Positions 23,780 through 38,332 are shown, counted from the stretch's first letter. The stretch is DNA of 64,000 bases from Hydractinia symbiolongicarpus (GCF_029227915.1 NC_079882.1:17188501-17252500), one strand, 5' to 3'. A program made the numbers and translations. The notes: generated by a model from the letters alone, not told the origin.

Positions 23780-25963
23780 TCTATTAGACTGCAAAAGGCC
23801 AAATTACAGCCTTTATAGAACTGTGCACGTAGTTAAGAGTGTTGTAAGGCAACAGCGCTAATGAAAACGACTTGGGACGTTGTAGCGCATTGAGACTGGA
23901 ACGACTAGTCCAATGGTAACCTGCACAGGCAGATGGAACCACATGATTTACGTGTGAGGCCTTTATTAGACTGCAAAAGACCAAATTACAGCCTTTATAG
24001 GACTGTGCACGTAGTTAAGAGTGTTGTAAGGCAACGGCGCTAATGAAAACGACTTGGGACGTTGTAGCGCATTGAGACTGGAAGGACTAGGTCAATGGTG
24101 AGCTGCGCAGACCGGTGAAACCACGTGATTAACGTGTGAGGCCTTTATTAGACTGCAAAGGGCCATATTACAGCATTTATAGGACTGTGCACGTAGTTAA
24201 GAGTGTTCTAAGGCAATTTCGCCAATGAAAACGACTTGGGACGTTGTAGCGCATTGAGACTGTAAGGACTAGGCCAATGGTAACCTACGCAGACAGGTGA
24301 AACCACGTGATTTACGTGTGAGGCCTTTATTAGACTGCAAAAGGCCATATTACAGCCTTTATAGGACTGTGCAGGTAGTTAAGAGTGTTCTAAGGCCACG
24401 GCGCTAAGGAAAACCACTTGGAACGTTGTAGTGCACTGAGACTGGAAGGAATAGTCCAATGGTAACCTGCGGAGGCAGATGGAACCACGTGATTTACGTG
24501 TGAGGACTTTATTAGACTGCAAAAGGCCATATTAAGCCTTTTATAGGACTGTGCACGTAGTTAAGAGTGTTGTAAAGCAACGGCGCCAATGAAAACGACT
24601 TGGGACGTTGTAGCGCATTAAGACTGGAAGGACTAGTCCAATGGTAACCTGCGCAGACAGGTGAAACCACGTGATTTAAGTGTGAGGCCTCTATTAGACT
24701 GCAAAAGGCCAATTTACAGCCTTTATAGGACTGTGCACGTAGTTAAGAGTGTTGTAAGGCAACAGCGCTAATGAAAACGACTTGGGACGTTGTAGCGCAT
24801 TGAGACTGGAACGACTAGTCCAATGGTAACCTGCACAGGCAGATGGAACCACATGATTTACGTGTGAGGCCTTTATTAGACTGCAAAAGACCAAATTACA
24901 GCCTTTATAGGACTGTGCACGTAGTTAAGAGTGTTGTAAGGCAACAGCGCTAATGAAAACGACTTGGGACGTTGTAGCGCATTGAGACTGGAACGACTAG
25001 TCCAATGGTAACCTGCACAGGCAGATGGAACCACATGATTTACGTGTGAGGCCTTTATTAGACTGCAAAAGACCAAATTACAGCCTTTATAGGACTGTGC
25101 ACGTAGTTAAGAGTGTTGTAAGGCAACGGCGCTAATGAAAACGACTTGGGACGTTGTAGCGCATTGAGACTGGAAGGACTAGGTCAATGGTGACCTGCGC
25201 AGACCGGTGAAACCACGTGATTAACGTGTGAGGCCTTTATTAGACTGCAAAGGGCCATATTACAGCATTTATAGGACTGTGCACGTAGTTAAGAGTGTTC
25301 TAAGGCAATTTCGCCAATGAAAACGACTTGGGACGTTGTAGCGCATTGAGACTGTAAGGACTAGGCCAATGGTAACCTACGCAGACAGGTGAAACCACGT
25401 GATTTACGTGTGAGGCCTTTATTAGACTGCAAAAGGCCATATTACAGCCTTTATAGGACTGTGCAGGTAGTTAAGAGTGTTCTAAGGCCACGGCGCTAAG
25501 GAAAACCACTTGGAACGTTGTAGTGCACTGAGACTGGAAGGAATAGTCCAATGGTAACCTGCGGAGGCAGATGGAACCACGTGATTTACGTGTGAGGACT
25601 TTATTAGACTGCAAAAGGCCATATTAAGCCTTTTATAGGACTGTGCACGTAGTTAAGAGTGTTGTAAAGCAACGGCGCCAATGAAAACGACTTGGGACGT
25701 TGTAGCGCATTAAGACTGGAAGGACTAGTCCAATGGTAACCTGCGCAGACAGGTGAAACCACGTGATTTAAGTGTGAGGCCTCTATTAGACTGCAAAAGG
25801 CCAATTTACAGCCTTTATAGGACTGTGCACGTAGTTAAGAGTGTTGTAAGGCAACAGCGCTAATGAAAACGACTTGGGACGTTGTAGCGCATTGAGACTG
25901 GAACGACTAGTCCAATGGTAACCTGCACAGGCAGATGGAACCACATGATTTACGTGTGAGGCC
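23780..25963 (+). repeat. 6-monomer tandem duplication E-G-H-C-A*-E (2 x 1092 bp)
   Basis: The units are 23780-24871 and 24872-25963. The shared rare bases are CTGCGGAGGCAG in C, ATTAAGCCTTTTATAGG in A*, ATTTAAGTGTGAGGCCTC, and CCAATTTACAG in the last E. Copy 2 of the large block has a single unit at this place (38697-39788). Confidence 0.85.
24144..24325 (+). repeat. Reference monomer, subfamily H
   Basis: Diagnostics are CAAAGGGCCATATTACAGCATTTATAGG, TTCTAAGGCAATTTCGCC, ACTGTAAGGACTAGGCC, and AACCTACGCAGACAGG. The GCATTT change weakens the downstream GCCTTT hairpin arm. A subtype with GACGTCGTAG and GTAAGAACTACGCC occurs at 26146, 39971, 44703 and 46705 and is followed by An instead of C. 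Confidence 0.8.
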
Positions 25964-28900
25964 TTTATTAGACTGCAAAAGACCAAATTACAGCCTTTAT
26001 AGGACTGTGCACGTAGTTAAGAGTGTTGTAAGGCAACGGCGCTAATGAAAACGACTTGGGACTTTGTAGCGCATTGAGACTGGAAGGACTAGGTCAATGG
26101 TGACCTGCGCAGACCGGTGAAACCACGTGATTAACGTGTGAGGCCTTTATTAGACTGCAAAGGGCCATATTACAGCATTTATAGGACTGTGCACGTAGTT
26201 AAGAGTGTTATAAGGCAATTTCGCCAATGAAAACGACTTGGGACGTCGTAGCGCATTGAGACTGTAAGAACTACGCCAATGGTAACCTACGCAGACAGGT
26301 GAAACCACGTGATTTACGTGTGAGGCCATTATTAGACTGCAAAAGGCCATATTACAGCCTTTATAGGACTGTGCACGTAGTTAAGAGTGTTGTAAAGCAA
26401 CGGCGCCAATGAAAACGACTTGGGACGTTGTAGCGCATTGAGACTGGAAGGACTAGGCCAATGGTAACCTGCGCAGACAGGTGAAACCACGTGATTTACG
26501 TGAGAGGCCTTTATTAGACTGCAAAAGGCCATATTACAGCCTTTATAGGACTGTGCAGGTAGTTAAGAGTGTTCTAAGGCCACGGCGCTAAGGAAAACCA
26601 CTCGGAACGTTGTAGTGCACTGAGACTGGAAGGAATAGTCCAATGGTAACCTGCGCAGCCAGATGGAACCACGTGATTTACGTGTGAGGACTTTATTAGA
26701 CTGCAAAAGGCCATATTACAGCCTTTATAGGACTGTGCACGTAGTTAAGAGTGTTGTAAAGCAACGGCGCCAATGAAAACGACTGGGGACGTTGTAGCGC
26801 ATTGAGACTGGAAGGACTAGGCCAATGGTGACCTGCGCAGACCTGTGAAACCACGTGATTAACGTGTGAGACCTTTATTAGACTGCAAAGGGCCATATTA
26901 CAGCCTTTATAGGACTGTGCACGTAGTTAAGAGTGTCTTAAGGCAACGGCGCTAATGAAAACGACTTGAAACGTTGTAGCGCATTGAGACTGGAACAACT
27001 AGTCCAATGGTAACCTGCACAGGCAGATGGAACCACGTGATTTACGTGTGAGGCCTTTATTAGACTGCAAAAGACCAAATTACAGCCTTTATAGGACTGT
27101 GCACGTAGTTAAGAGTGTTGTAAGGCAACGGCGCTAATGGAAACGACTTGGGACGTTGTAGGGCATTGAGACTCTAAGGACTAGGCCAATGGTAACCTGA
27201 GCAGGCATGTGAAACCACGTGATTTACGTGGGAAGCCTTTATTAGACTGCAAAAGGCCATATTACAGCCTTTATAGGACTGTGCAGGTAGTTAAGAGTGT
27301 TCTAAGGCCATGGCGCTAAGGAAAACCACTTGGAACGTTGTAGTGCACTGAGACTGGAAGGAATAGTCCAATGGTAACCTGCGCAGGCAGATGGAACCAC
27401 GTGATTTACGTGTGAGGACTTTATTACACTGCAAAAGGCCATATTACAGCCTTTCTAGGACTGTGCACGTAGTTAAGAGTGTTGTAAAGCAACGGCGCCA
27501 ATGAAAACGACTTGGGACGTTGTAGCGCATTGAGACTGGAAGGACTAGGCCAATGGTGACCTGCGCAGACCTGTGAAACCACGTGATTAACGTGTGAGAC
27601 CTTTATTAGACTGCAAAGGGCCATATTACAGCCTTTATAGGACTGTGCACGTAGTTAAGAGTGTTGTAAAGCAACGGCGCCAATGAAAACGACTTGGGAC
27701 GTTGTAGCGCATTGAGACTGGAAGGACTAGGCCAATGGTAACCTGCGCAGACAGGTGAAACCACGTGATTTACGTGTGAGGTTTTTATTAGACTGCAAAA
27801 GGCCATATTACAGCTTTTATAGGACTGTGCAAGTAGTTAAGAGTGTTCTAAGGCCACGGCGCTAAGGAAAACCACTTGGAACGTTGTAGTGCACTGACAC
27901 TGAAAGGAATAGTCTAATGGTAACCTGCGCAGGCAGGTGAAACCACGTGATTTACGTATGAAGCCATTATTAGACTGCAAAAGGCCATATTACAGCCTTT
28001 ATAGGACTGTGCACGTAGTTAAGAGTGTTCTAAGGCAACTTCGCCAATGAAAATGACTTGGGACGTTGTAGCGCATTGAGACTGTAAGGACTACGCCAAT
28101 GGAAACCTTAACAGGCAAATGGAACCACGTGATTTACGTGTGAGGCCTTTATTAGACTGCAAAAGGCCATATTACAGCCTTTATAGGACTGTGCAAGTAG
28201 TTAAGAGTGTTCCAAGGCCACGGCGCTAATGAAAACGACTTGAGACGTTGTAGCACATTGAGACTGGAAGGATTAGGCCAATGGTAACCTGAGCAGGCAT
28301 GTGAAACCACGTGATTTACGTGGGAAGCCTTTATTAGACTGCAAAAGGCCATATTACAGCCTTTATAGGACTGTGCAGGTAGTTAAGAGTGTTCTAAGGC
28401 CACGGCGCTAAGGAAAACCACTTGGAACGTTGTAGTGCACTGAGACTGAAAGGAATAGTCCAATGGTAACCTGCGCAGGCAGATGGAACCACGTGATTTA
28501 CGTGTGAGGACTTTATTAGACTGCAAAAGGCCATATTACAGCATTTATAGGACTGTGCACGCAGTTAAGAGTGTTGTAAAGCAACGGCGCCAATGAAAAC
28601 GACTTGGGACGTTGTAGCGCATTGAGACTGGAAGGACTAGGCCAATGGTGACCTGCGCAGACCTGTGAAACCACGTGATTAACGTGTGAGACCTTTATTA
28701 GACTGCAAAGGGCTATGTTACAGCCTTTATAGGACGGTGCACGTAGTTAAGAGTGTCTTAAGGCAACGGCGCTAATGAAAACGACTTGAGACGTTGTAGC
28801 ACATTGAGACTGGAAGGATTAGGCCAATGGTAACCTGCGCAGGCATGTGAAACCACGTGATTTACGTGGGAAGCCTTTATTAGACTGCAAAAGGCCATAT

Positions 28901-31059
28901 TACAGCCTTTATAGGACTGTGCACGTAGTTAAGAGTGTTGTAAAGCAACGGCGCCAATGAAAACGACTTGGGACTTTGTAGCGCATTGAGGCTGGAATGA
29001 CTAGGCCAATGGTAACCTGCGCAGACAGGTGAAACCACGTGATTTACGTGTGAGGCCTTTATTAGACTGCAAAAGGCCATATTACAGCCTTTATAGGACT
29101 GTGCACGTAGTTAAGAGTTCTGTAAAGCAACAGCGCTAATGAAAACGACTTGGGAGGTTGTAGCGCATTGAGACTGGAACGACTAGTACAATGGTAACCT
29201 GCACAGGCAGATGGAACAACATGATTTACGTGTGAGGCCTTTATTAGACTGCAAAATACCTAATTACAGCCTTTATAGGACTGTGCACGTAGTTAAGAGT
29301 GTTGTAAAGCAACGGCGCCAATGAAAACGACTTGGGACGTTGTAGCGCATTGAGACTGGAAGGACTAGGCCAATGGTAACCTGCGCAGACAGGTGAAACC
29401 ACGTGATTTACGTGTGAGGTTTTTATTAGACTGCAAAAGGCCATATTACTGCTTTTATAGGACTGTGCAAGTAGTTAAGAGTGTTCTAAGGCCACGGCGC
29501 TAAGGAAAACCACTTGGAACGTTGTAGTGCACTGAGACTGGAAGGAATAGTCCAATGGTAACCTGCGCAGGCAGATGGAACCACGTGATTTACGTGTGAG
29601 GACTTTATTAGACTGCAAAAGGCCATATTACAGCCTTTATAGGACTGTGCACGTAGTTAAGAGTGTTGTAAAGCAACGGCGCCAATGAAAACGACATGGG
29701 ACGTTGTAGCGCATTGAGACTGGAAGGACTAGGCCAATGGTGACCTGCGCAGACCTGTGAAACCACGTGATTAACGTGTGAGACCTTTATTAGACTGCAA
29801 AGGGCCATATTACAGCCTTTATAGGACTGTGCACGTAGTTAAGAGTGTCTTAAGGCAACGGCGCTAATGAAAACGACTTGGGACTTTGTAGCGCATTGAG
29901 ACTGGAAGGACTAGGCCAATGGTAACCTGCCCAGACAGGTAAAACCACGTGATTTACGTGTGAGGCCTTTATTAGACTGCAAAAGGCCATATTACAGCCT
30001 TTATAGGACTGTGCACGTAGTTAAGAGTTCTGTAAAGCAACAGCGCTAATGAAAACGACTTGGGAGGTTGTAGCGCATTGAGACTGGAACGACTAGTCCA
30101 ATGGTAACCTGCACACGCAGATGGAACCACGTGATTTACGTGTAAGGCCTCTATTAGACTGCAAAAGGCCAAATTACAACCTTTATAGGACTGTGCACGT
30201 AGTTAAGAGTGTTGTAAGGCAACAGCGCTAATGAAAACGACTTGGGACGTTGTAGCGCATTGAGACTGGAACGACTAGTCCAATGGTAACCTGCACAGGC
30301 AGATGGAACCACATGATTTACGTGTGAGGCCTTTATTAGACTGCAAAAGACCAAATTACAGCCTTTATAGGACTGTGCACGTAGTTAAGAGTGTTGTAAG
30401 GCAACGGCGCTAATGAAAACGACTTGGGACGTTGTAGCGCATTGAGACTGGAAGGACTAGGTCAATGGTGACCTGCGCAGACCGGTGAAACCACGTGATT
30501 AACGTGTGAGGCCTTTATTAGACTGCAAAGGGCCATATTACAGCATTTATAGGACTGTGCACGTAGTTAAGAGTGTTCTAAGGCAATTTCGCCAATGAAA
30601 ACGACTTGGGACGTTGTAGCGCATTGAGACTGTAAGGACTAGGCCAATGGTAACCTACGCAGACAGGTGAAAGCACGTGATTTACGTGTGAGGCCTTTAT
30701 TAGACTGCAAAAGGCCATATTACAGCCTTTATAGGACTGTGCAGGTAGTTAAGAGTGTTGTAAGGCCACGGCGCTAAGGAAAACCACTTGGAACGTTGTA
30801 GTGCACTGAGACTGGAAGGAATAGTCCAATGGTAACCTGCACAGGCAGATGGAACCACGTGATTTACGTGTGAGGGCTTTATTAGACTGCAAAAGGCCAT
30901 ATTACAGCCTTTATAGGACTGTGCACGTATTTAAGAGTGTTGTAAGGCAACAGCGATAATGAAAACGACTTGAGTCGTTGTAGCGCATTTAGACTGGAAG
31001 GAATAGTCCAATGGTAACCTGCGCAGACCGGTGAAACCATGTGATTTACGTGTGAGGCC

Positions 31060-31238
31060 TTTATTAGACTGCAAAAGGCCAAATTGCCGCCATAGGACTG
31101 TGCACGTAGTTAAGAGTGTTGTAAGGCAACGGCGCTAATGAAAACAACTTGGGACGTTGTAGGGCATTGAGACTGGAAGGACTAGGCCAATGGTGACCTG
31201 CGCAGACCTGTGAAACCACGTGATTAACGTGTGAGACC
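31060..31238 (+). repeat. GCCGCC-variant monomer (179 bp), second location
   Basis: It carries the same AAATTGCCGCCATAGG variant as at 10134, with GTAGGGCATTG and a CAGACCTGTG end. Its neighbours differ from those of the 10134 and 31967 copies, so the variant monomer has been recombined into a new context. Confidence 0.8.
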
Positions 31239-31966
31239 TTTATTAGACTGCAAAGGGCCATATTACAGCCTTTATAGGACTGTGCACGTAGTTAAGAGTG
31301 TTGTAAAGCAACGGCGCCAATGAAAACGACTTGGAACGTTGTATCGCATTGAGACTGGAAGGACTAGGCCAATGGTAACCTGCGCAGACAGGTGAAACCA
31401 CGTGATTTACGTGTGAGGCCTTTATTAGACTGCAAAAGGCCATATTACAGCCTTTATAGGACTGTGCACGTAGTTCAGAGTTCTGTAAAGCAACAGCGCT
31501 AATGAAAACGACTTGGGAGGTTGTAGCGCATTAAGACTGGAACGACTAGTCCAATGGTAACCTGCACAGGCAGATGGAACCACGTGATTTACGTGTGAGG
31601 GCTTTATTAGACTGCAAAAGGCCATATTACAGCCTTTATAGGACTGTGCACGTATTTAAGAGTGTTGTAAGGCAACAGCGATAATGAAAACGACTTGAGT
31701 CGTTGTAGCGCATTTAGACTGGAAGGAATAGTCCAATGGTAACCTGCGCAGACCGGTGAAACCATGTGATTTACGTGTGAGGCCTTTATTAGACTGCAAA
31801 AGGCCATATTACAGCCTTTATAGGACTGTGCACGTAGTTAAGAGTGTTGTAAAGCAACAGCGCTAATGAAAACGACTTGGGAGGTTATAGCGCATTGAGA
31901 CTGGAACGACCAGTCCAATGGTAACCTGCACAGGCAGATGGAACCACGTGATTTACGTGTGAGGCC

Positions 31967-32145
31967 TTTATTAGACTGCAAAAGGCCAAATTGCCGCCAT
32001 AGGACTGTGCACGTAGTTAAGAGTGTTGTAAGGCAACGGCGCTAATGAAAACAACTTGGGACGTTGTAGCGCATTGAGACTGGAAGGACTAGGCCAATGG
32101 TGACCTGCGCAGACCGGTGAAACCACGTGACTAACGTGTGAGACA
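31967..32145 (+). repeat. GCCGCC-variant monomer (179 bp), third location
   Basis: It matches the 10134 copy, including the GTGACTAACGTGTGAGACAT end and the following GCAGAGGGCC, CCTTAATAGG monomer. The offset from the first copy is 21833, and the surrounding match spans roughly 31603-32873. Confidence 0.82.
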
Positions 32146-35100
32146 TTTATTAGACTGCAGAGGGCCATATTACAGCCTTAATAGGACTGTGCACGTAGTT
32201 AAGAGTGTTGTAAAGCAACGACGCCAATGAAAACGACTTGGGACGTTGTAGCGCATTGAGACTGGAAGGACTAGGCCAATGGTAACCTGTGCAGACAGGT
32301 GAAACCACGTGATTTACGTGTGAGGCCTTTATTAGACTGCAAAAGGCCATATTACAGCCTTTATAGGACTGTGCACGTAGTTCAGAGTTCTGTAAAGCAA
32401 CAGCGCTAATGAAAACGACTTGGGAGGTTGTAGCGCATTGAGACTGGAACGACAAGTTCAATGGTAACCTGCACAGGCAGATGGAACCACGTGATTTACG
32501 TGTGAGGCCTCTATTAGACTGCAAAAGGCCAAATTACAGCCTTTATAGGACTGTGCACGTACTTAAGAGTGTTGTAAGGCAACAGCGCTAATGAAAACAA
32601 CTTGGGACGTTGTAGCGCTTTGAGACTGGAACAACTAGTCCAATGGTAACCTGCACAGGCAGATGGAACCACGTGATTTACGTGTGAGGCCTTTATTAGA
32701 CTTCAAAAGACCAAATTACAGCCTTTATAGGACTGTACACGTAGTTAGGAGTGTTGTAAGGCAACGGCGCTAATGGAAACGACTTGGGACGTTGTAGCGC
32801 ATTGAGACTGTAAGGACTAGGCCAATGGTAACCTACGCAGACAGGTGAAACCACGTGATTTACGTGTGAGGCCTTTATTAGACTGCAAAAGGCCATATTA
32901 CAGCCTTTATAGGACTGTGCAGGTAGTTAAGAGTGTTCTAAGGCCACGGCGCTAAGGAAAACCACTTGGAACGTTGTAGTGCACTGAGACTGGAAGGAAT
33001 AGTCCAATGGTAACCTGCGCAGGCAGATGGAACCACGTGATTTACGTGTGAGGACTTTATTAGACTGCAAAAGGCCATATTACAGCCTTTATAGGACTGT
33101 GCACGTAGTTAAGAGTGTTGTAAAGCAACGGCGCCAATGAAAACGACTTGGGACGTTGTAGCGCATTGAGACTGGAAGGACTAGGCCAATGGTAACCTGC
33201 GCAGACAGGTGAAACCACGTGATTTACGTGTGAGGCCTTTATTAGACTGCAAAAGGCCATATTACAGCCTTTATAGGACTGTGCAGGTAGTTAAGAGTGT
33301 TCTAAGGCCACGGCGCTAAGGAAAACCACTTGGAACGTTGTAGTGCACTGAGACTGGAAGGAATAGTCCAATGGTAACCTGCGCAGGCAGATGGAACCAC
33401 GTGATTTACGTGTGAGGACTTTATTAGACTGCAAAAGGCCATATTACAGCCTTTATAGGACTGTGCACGTAGTTAAGAGTGTTGTAAAGCAACGGCGCCA
33501 GTGAAAACGACTTGGGACGTTGTAGCGCATTGAGACTGGAAGGACTAGGCCAATGGTGACCTGCGCAGACCTTAGAAACCACGTGATTAACGTGTGAGAC
33601 CTTTATTAGACTGCAAAAAGCCATATTACAGCCTTTATAGGAGTGTGCAGGTAGTTAAGAGTGTTCTAAGGCCACGGCGCTAAGGAAAACCACTTGGAAC
33701 GTTGTAGTGCACTGAGACTGGAAGGAATAGTCCAATGGTAACCTGCGCAGGCAGATGGAACCACGTGATTTACGTGTGAGGACTTTATTAGACTGCAAAA
33801 AGCCATATTACAGCCTTTATAGGACTGTGCACATAGTTAAGAGTGTTGTAAAGCAGCGGCGCCAATGAAAACGACTTGGGACGTTGTAGCGCATTGAGAC
33901 TGGAAGGACTAGGCCAATGGTGACCTGCTCAGACCTGTGAAACCACGTGATTAACGTGTGAGACCTTTATTAGACTGCAAAGGGCCATATTACAGCCTTT
34001 ATAGGACTGTGCACGTAGTTAAGAGTGTTGTAAAGCAACGGCGCCAATGAAAACGACTTGGAACGTTGTATCGCATTGAGACTGGAAGGACTAGGCCAAT
34101 GGTAACCTGCGCAGACAGGTGAAACCACGTGATTTACGTGTGAGGCCTTTATTAGACTGCAAAAGGCCATATTACAGCCTTTATAGGACTGTGCACGTAG
34201 TTCAGAGTTCTGTAAAGCAACAGCGCTAATGAAAACGACTTGGGAGGTTGTAGCGCATTAAGACTGGAACGACTAGTCCAATGGTAACCTGCACAGGCAG
34301 ATGGAACCACGTGATTTACGTGTGAGGCCTCTATTAGACTGCAAAAGGCCAAATTACAGCCTTTATAGGACTGTGCACGTAGTTAAGAGTGTTGTAAGGC
34401 AACAGCGCTAATGAAAACGACTTGGGACGTTGTAGCGCATTGAGACTGGAACAACTAGTCCAATGGTAACCTGCACAGGCAGATGGAACCACGTGATTTA
34501 CGTGTGAGGCCTTTATTAGACTGCAAAAGACCAAACTACAGCCTTTATAGGACTGTGCACGTAGTTAAGAGTGTTGTAAGGCCACGGCGCTAAGGAAAAC
34601 CACTTGGAACGTTGTAGTGCACTGAGACTGGAAGGAATAGTCCAATGGTAACCTGCGCAGGCAGATGGAACCACGTGATTTACGTGTGAGGACTTTATTA
34701 GACTGCAAAAGGCCATATTACAGCCTTTATAGGACTGTGCACGTAGTTAAGAGTGTTGTAGAGCAACGGCGCCAATGAAAACGACTTGGGACGTTGTAGC
34801 GCATTGAGACTGGAAGAACTAGTCTAATGGTAACCTGCGCAGGCAGGTGAAAACACGTGATTTACGTATGAAGCCATTATTAGACTGCAAAAGGCCAAAT
34901 TACAGCCTTTATAGGACTGTGCACGTAGTTAAGAGTGTTGTAAGGAAACAGCGCTAATGAAAACGACTTGGGACGTTGTAGCGCATTGAGACTGGAACAA
35001 CTAGTCCAATGGTAACCTGCACAGGCAGATGGAACCACGTGATTTACGTGTGAGGCCTTTATTAGACTGCAAAAGGCCAAATTACAGCCTTTATAGGACT

Positions 35101-37969
35101 GTGCACGTAGTTAAGAGTGTTGTAAGGCAACGGCGCTAATGGAAACGACTTGGGACGTTGTAGGGCATTGAGACTGTAAGGACTAGGCCAATGGTAACCT
35201 GAGCAGGCATGTGAAACCACGTGATTTACGTGGGAAGCCTTTATTAGACTGCAAAAGGCCATATTACAGCCTTTATATGACTGTGCAGGTAGTTAAGAGT
35301 GTTCTAAGGCCACGGCGCTAAGGAAAACCACTTGGAACGTTGTAGTGCACTGAGACTGGAAGGAATAGTCCAATGGTAACCTGCGCAGGCAGATGGAACC
35401 ACGTGATTTACGTGTGAGGACTTTATTAGACTGCAAAAGGCCATATTACAGCCTTTCTAGGACTGTGCACGTAGTTAAGAGTGTTGTAAAGCAACGGCGC
35501 CAATGAAAACGACTTGGGACGTTGTAGCGCATTGAGACTGGAAGGACTAGGCCAATGGTGACCTGCGCAGACCTGTGAAACCACGTGATTAACGTGTGAG
35601 ACCTTTATTAGACTGCAAAGGGCCATATTACAGCCTTTATAGGACTGTGCACGTAGTTAAGAGTGTCTTAAGGCAACGGCGCTAATGAAAACGACTTGAG
35701 ACGTTGTAGCACATTGAGACTGGAAGGATTAGGCCAATGGTAACCTGCGCAGGCATGTGAAACCACGTGATTTACGTGGGAAGCCTTTATTAGACTGCAA
35801 AAGGCCATATTACAGCCTTTATAGGACTGTGCACGTAGTTAAGAGTGTTGTAAAGCAACGGCGCCAATGAAAACGATTTGGGAGGTTGTAGCGCATTGAG
35901 ACTGGAACGACTAGTCCAATGGTAACCTGCACAGGCAGATGGAACCACGTGATTTACGTGTGAGGCCTCTATTAGACTGCAAAAGGCCAAATTACAGCCT
36001 TTATAGGACTGTGCACGTAGTTAAGAGGGTTGTAAGGCAACAGCGCTAATGAAAACGACTTGGGACGTTGTAGCGCATTGAGACTGGAACGACTAGTCCA
36101 ATGGTAACCTGCACAGGCAGATGGAACCACATGATTTACGTGTGAGGCCTTTATTAGACTGCAAAAGACCAAATTACAGCCTTTGTAGGACTGTGCACGT
36201 AGTTAAGAGTGTTGCAAATCAACGGCGCCAATGAAAACGACTTGGGACGTTGTAGCGCATTGAGACTGGAAGGAATAGTCCAATGGTAACCTGCGCAGGC
36301 AGATGGAACCACGTGATTTACGTGTGAGGACTTTATTAGACTGCAAAAGGCCATATTACAGCCTTTATAGGACTGTGCACGTAGTTAAGAGTGTTGTAAA
36401 GCAACGGCGCCAATGAAAACGACTTGGGACGTTGTAGCGCATTGAGACTGGAAGAACTAGTCTAATGGTAACCTGCGCAGGCAGGTGAAAACACGTGATT
36501 TACGTATGAAGCCATTATTAGACTGCAAAAGGCCAAATTACAGCCTTTATAGGACTGTGCACGTAGTTAAGAGTGTTGTAAGGAAACAGCGCTAATGAAA
36601 ACGACTTGGGACGTTGTAGCGCATTGAGACTGGAACAACTAGTCCAATGGTAACCTGCACAGGCAGATGGAACCACGTGATTTACGTGTGAGGCCTTTAT
36701 TAGACTGCAAAAGACCAAATTACAGCCTTTATAGGACTGTGCACGTAGTTAAGAGTGTTGTAAGGCAACGGCGCTAATGGAAACGACTTGGGACGTTGTA
36801 GGGCATTGAGACTGTAAGGACTAGGCCAATGGTAACCTGAGCAGGCATGTGAAACCACGTGATTTACGTGGGAAGCCTTTATTAGACTGCAAAAGGCCAT
36901 ATTACAGCCTTTATAGGACTGTGCAGGTAGTTAAGAGTGTTCTAAGGCCACGGCGCTAAGGCAAACCACTTGGAACGTTGTAGTGCACTGAGACTGGAAG
37001 GAATAGTCCAATGGTAACCTGCGCAGGCAGATGGAACCACGTGATTTACGTGTGAGGACTTTATTAGACTGCAAAAGGCCATATTACAGCCTTTCTAGGA
37101 CTGTGCACGTAGTTAAGAGTGTTGTAAAGCAACGGCGCCAATGAAAACGACTTGGGACGTTGTAGCGCATTGAGACTGGAAGGACTAGGCCAATGGTGAC
37201 CTGCGCAGACCTGTGAAACCACGTGATTAACGTGTGAGACCTTTATTAGACTGCAAAGGGCCATATTACAGCCTTTATAGGACTGTGCACGTAGTTAAGA
37301 GTGTCTTAAGGCAACGGCGCTAATGAAAACGACTTGAGACGTTGTAGCACATTGAGACTGGAAGGATTAGGCCAATGGTAACCTGCGCAGGCATGTGAAA
37401 CCACGTGATTTACGTGGGAAGCCTTTATTAGACTGCAAAAGGCCATATTACAGCCTTTATAGGACTGTGCACGTAGTTAAGAGTGTTGTAAAGCAACGGC
37501 GCCAATGAAAACGATTTGGGAGGTTGTAGCGCATTGAGACTGGAACGACTAGTCCATTGGTAACCTGCACAGGCAGATGGAACCACGTGATTTACGTGTG
37601 AGGCCTCTATTAGACTGCAAAAGGCCAAATTACAGCCTTTATAGGACTGTGCACGTAGTTAAGAGGGTTGTAAGGCAACAGCGCTAATGAAAACGACTTG
37701 GGACGTTGTAGCGCATTGAGACTGGAACGACTAGTCCAATGGTAACCTGCGCAGACAGGTGAAACCACGTGATTTACGTGTGAGGTTTTTATTAGACTGC
37801 AAAAGGCCATATTACAGCTTTTATAGGACTGTGCAAGTAGTTAAGAGTGTTCTAAGGCCACGGCGCTAAGGAAAACCACTTGGAACGTTGTAGTGCACTG
37901 AGACTGAAAGGAATAGTCTAATGGTAACCTGCGCAGGCAGGTGAAACCACGTGATTTACGTATGAAGCC

Positions 37970-38150
37970 ATTATTAGACTGCAAAATGCCATATTACAGC
38001 CTTTATAGGACTGTGCACGTAGTTAAGAGTGTTCTAAGGCAACTTCGCCAATGAAAATGACTTGGGACGTTGTAGCGCATTGAGACTGTAAGGACTACGC
38101 CAATGGAAACCTGAACAGGCAAATGGAACCACGTGGTTACGTGTGAGGCC
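37970..38150 (+). repeat. F monomer with 1-bp dyad deletion, copy-2 equivalent
   Basis: It is equivalent to 23235-23415. The dyad reads CACGTGGTTACGTG. The shared 1-bp loss and GCAAAATGCC show common descent. Confidence 0.8.
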
Positions 38151-38332
38151 TTTATTAGACTGCAAAAGGCCATATTACAGCCTTTATAGGACTGTGCAAG
38201 TAGTTAAGAGTGTTCTAAGGCCACGGCGCTAATGAAAACGACTTGAGACGTTGTAGCACATTGAGACTGGAAGGATTAGGCCAATGGTAAGCTGAGCAGG
38301 CATGTGAAACCACGTGATTTACGTGGGAAGCC

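Larger units (their letters stand above)
15045..30877 (+). repeat. Large HOR block, copy 1 (87 monomers, 15.8 kb)
   Basis: This is the first of two adjacent copies of a very long repeat unit. From 16683 on it aligns to copy 2 at offsets of 16373, 16009, 14735, 14917, 13825 and 13279, and every change of offset is a multiple of 182 bp. Shared rare markers include CCTTTATATG (19261), GAAAACACGTG (18840), GCAAAATGCC (23245), CTCGGAACG (26602), GGCTATGTTAC (28710) and AAAATACCTAATTAC (29252). Copy 1 contains two internal 6-monomer duplications that copy 2 lacks. Confidence 0.82.
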
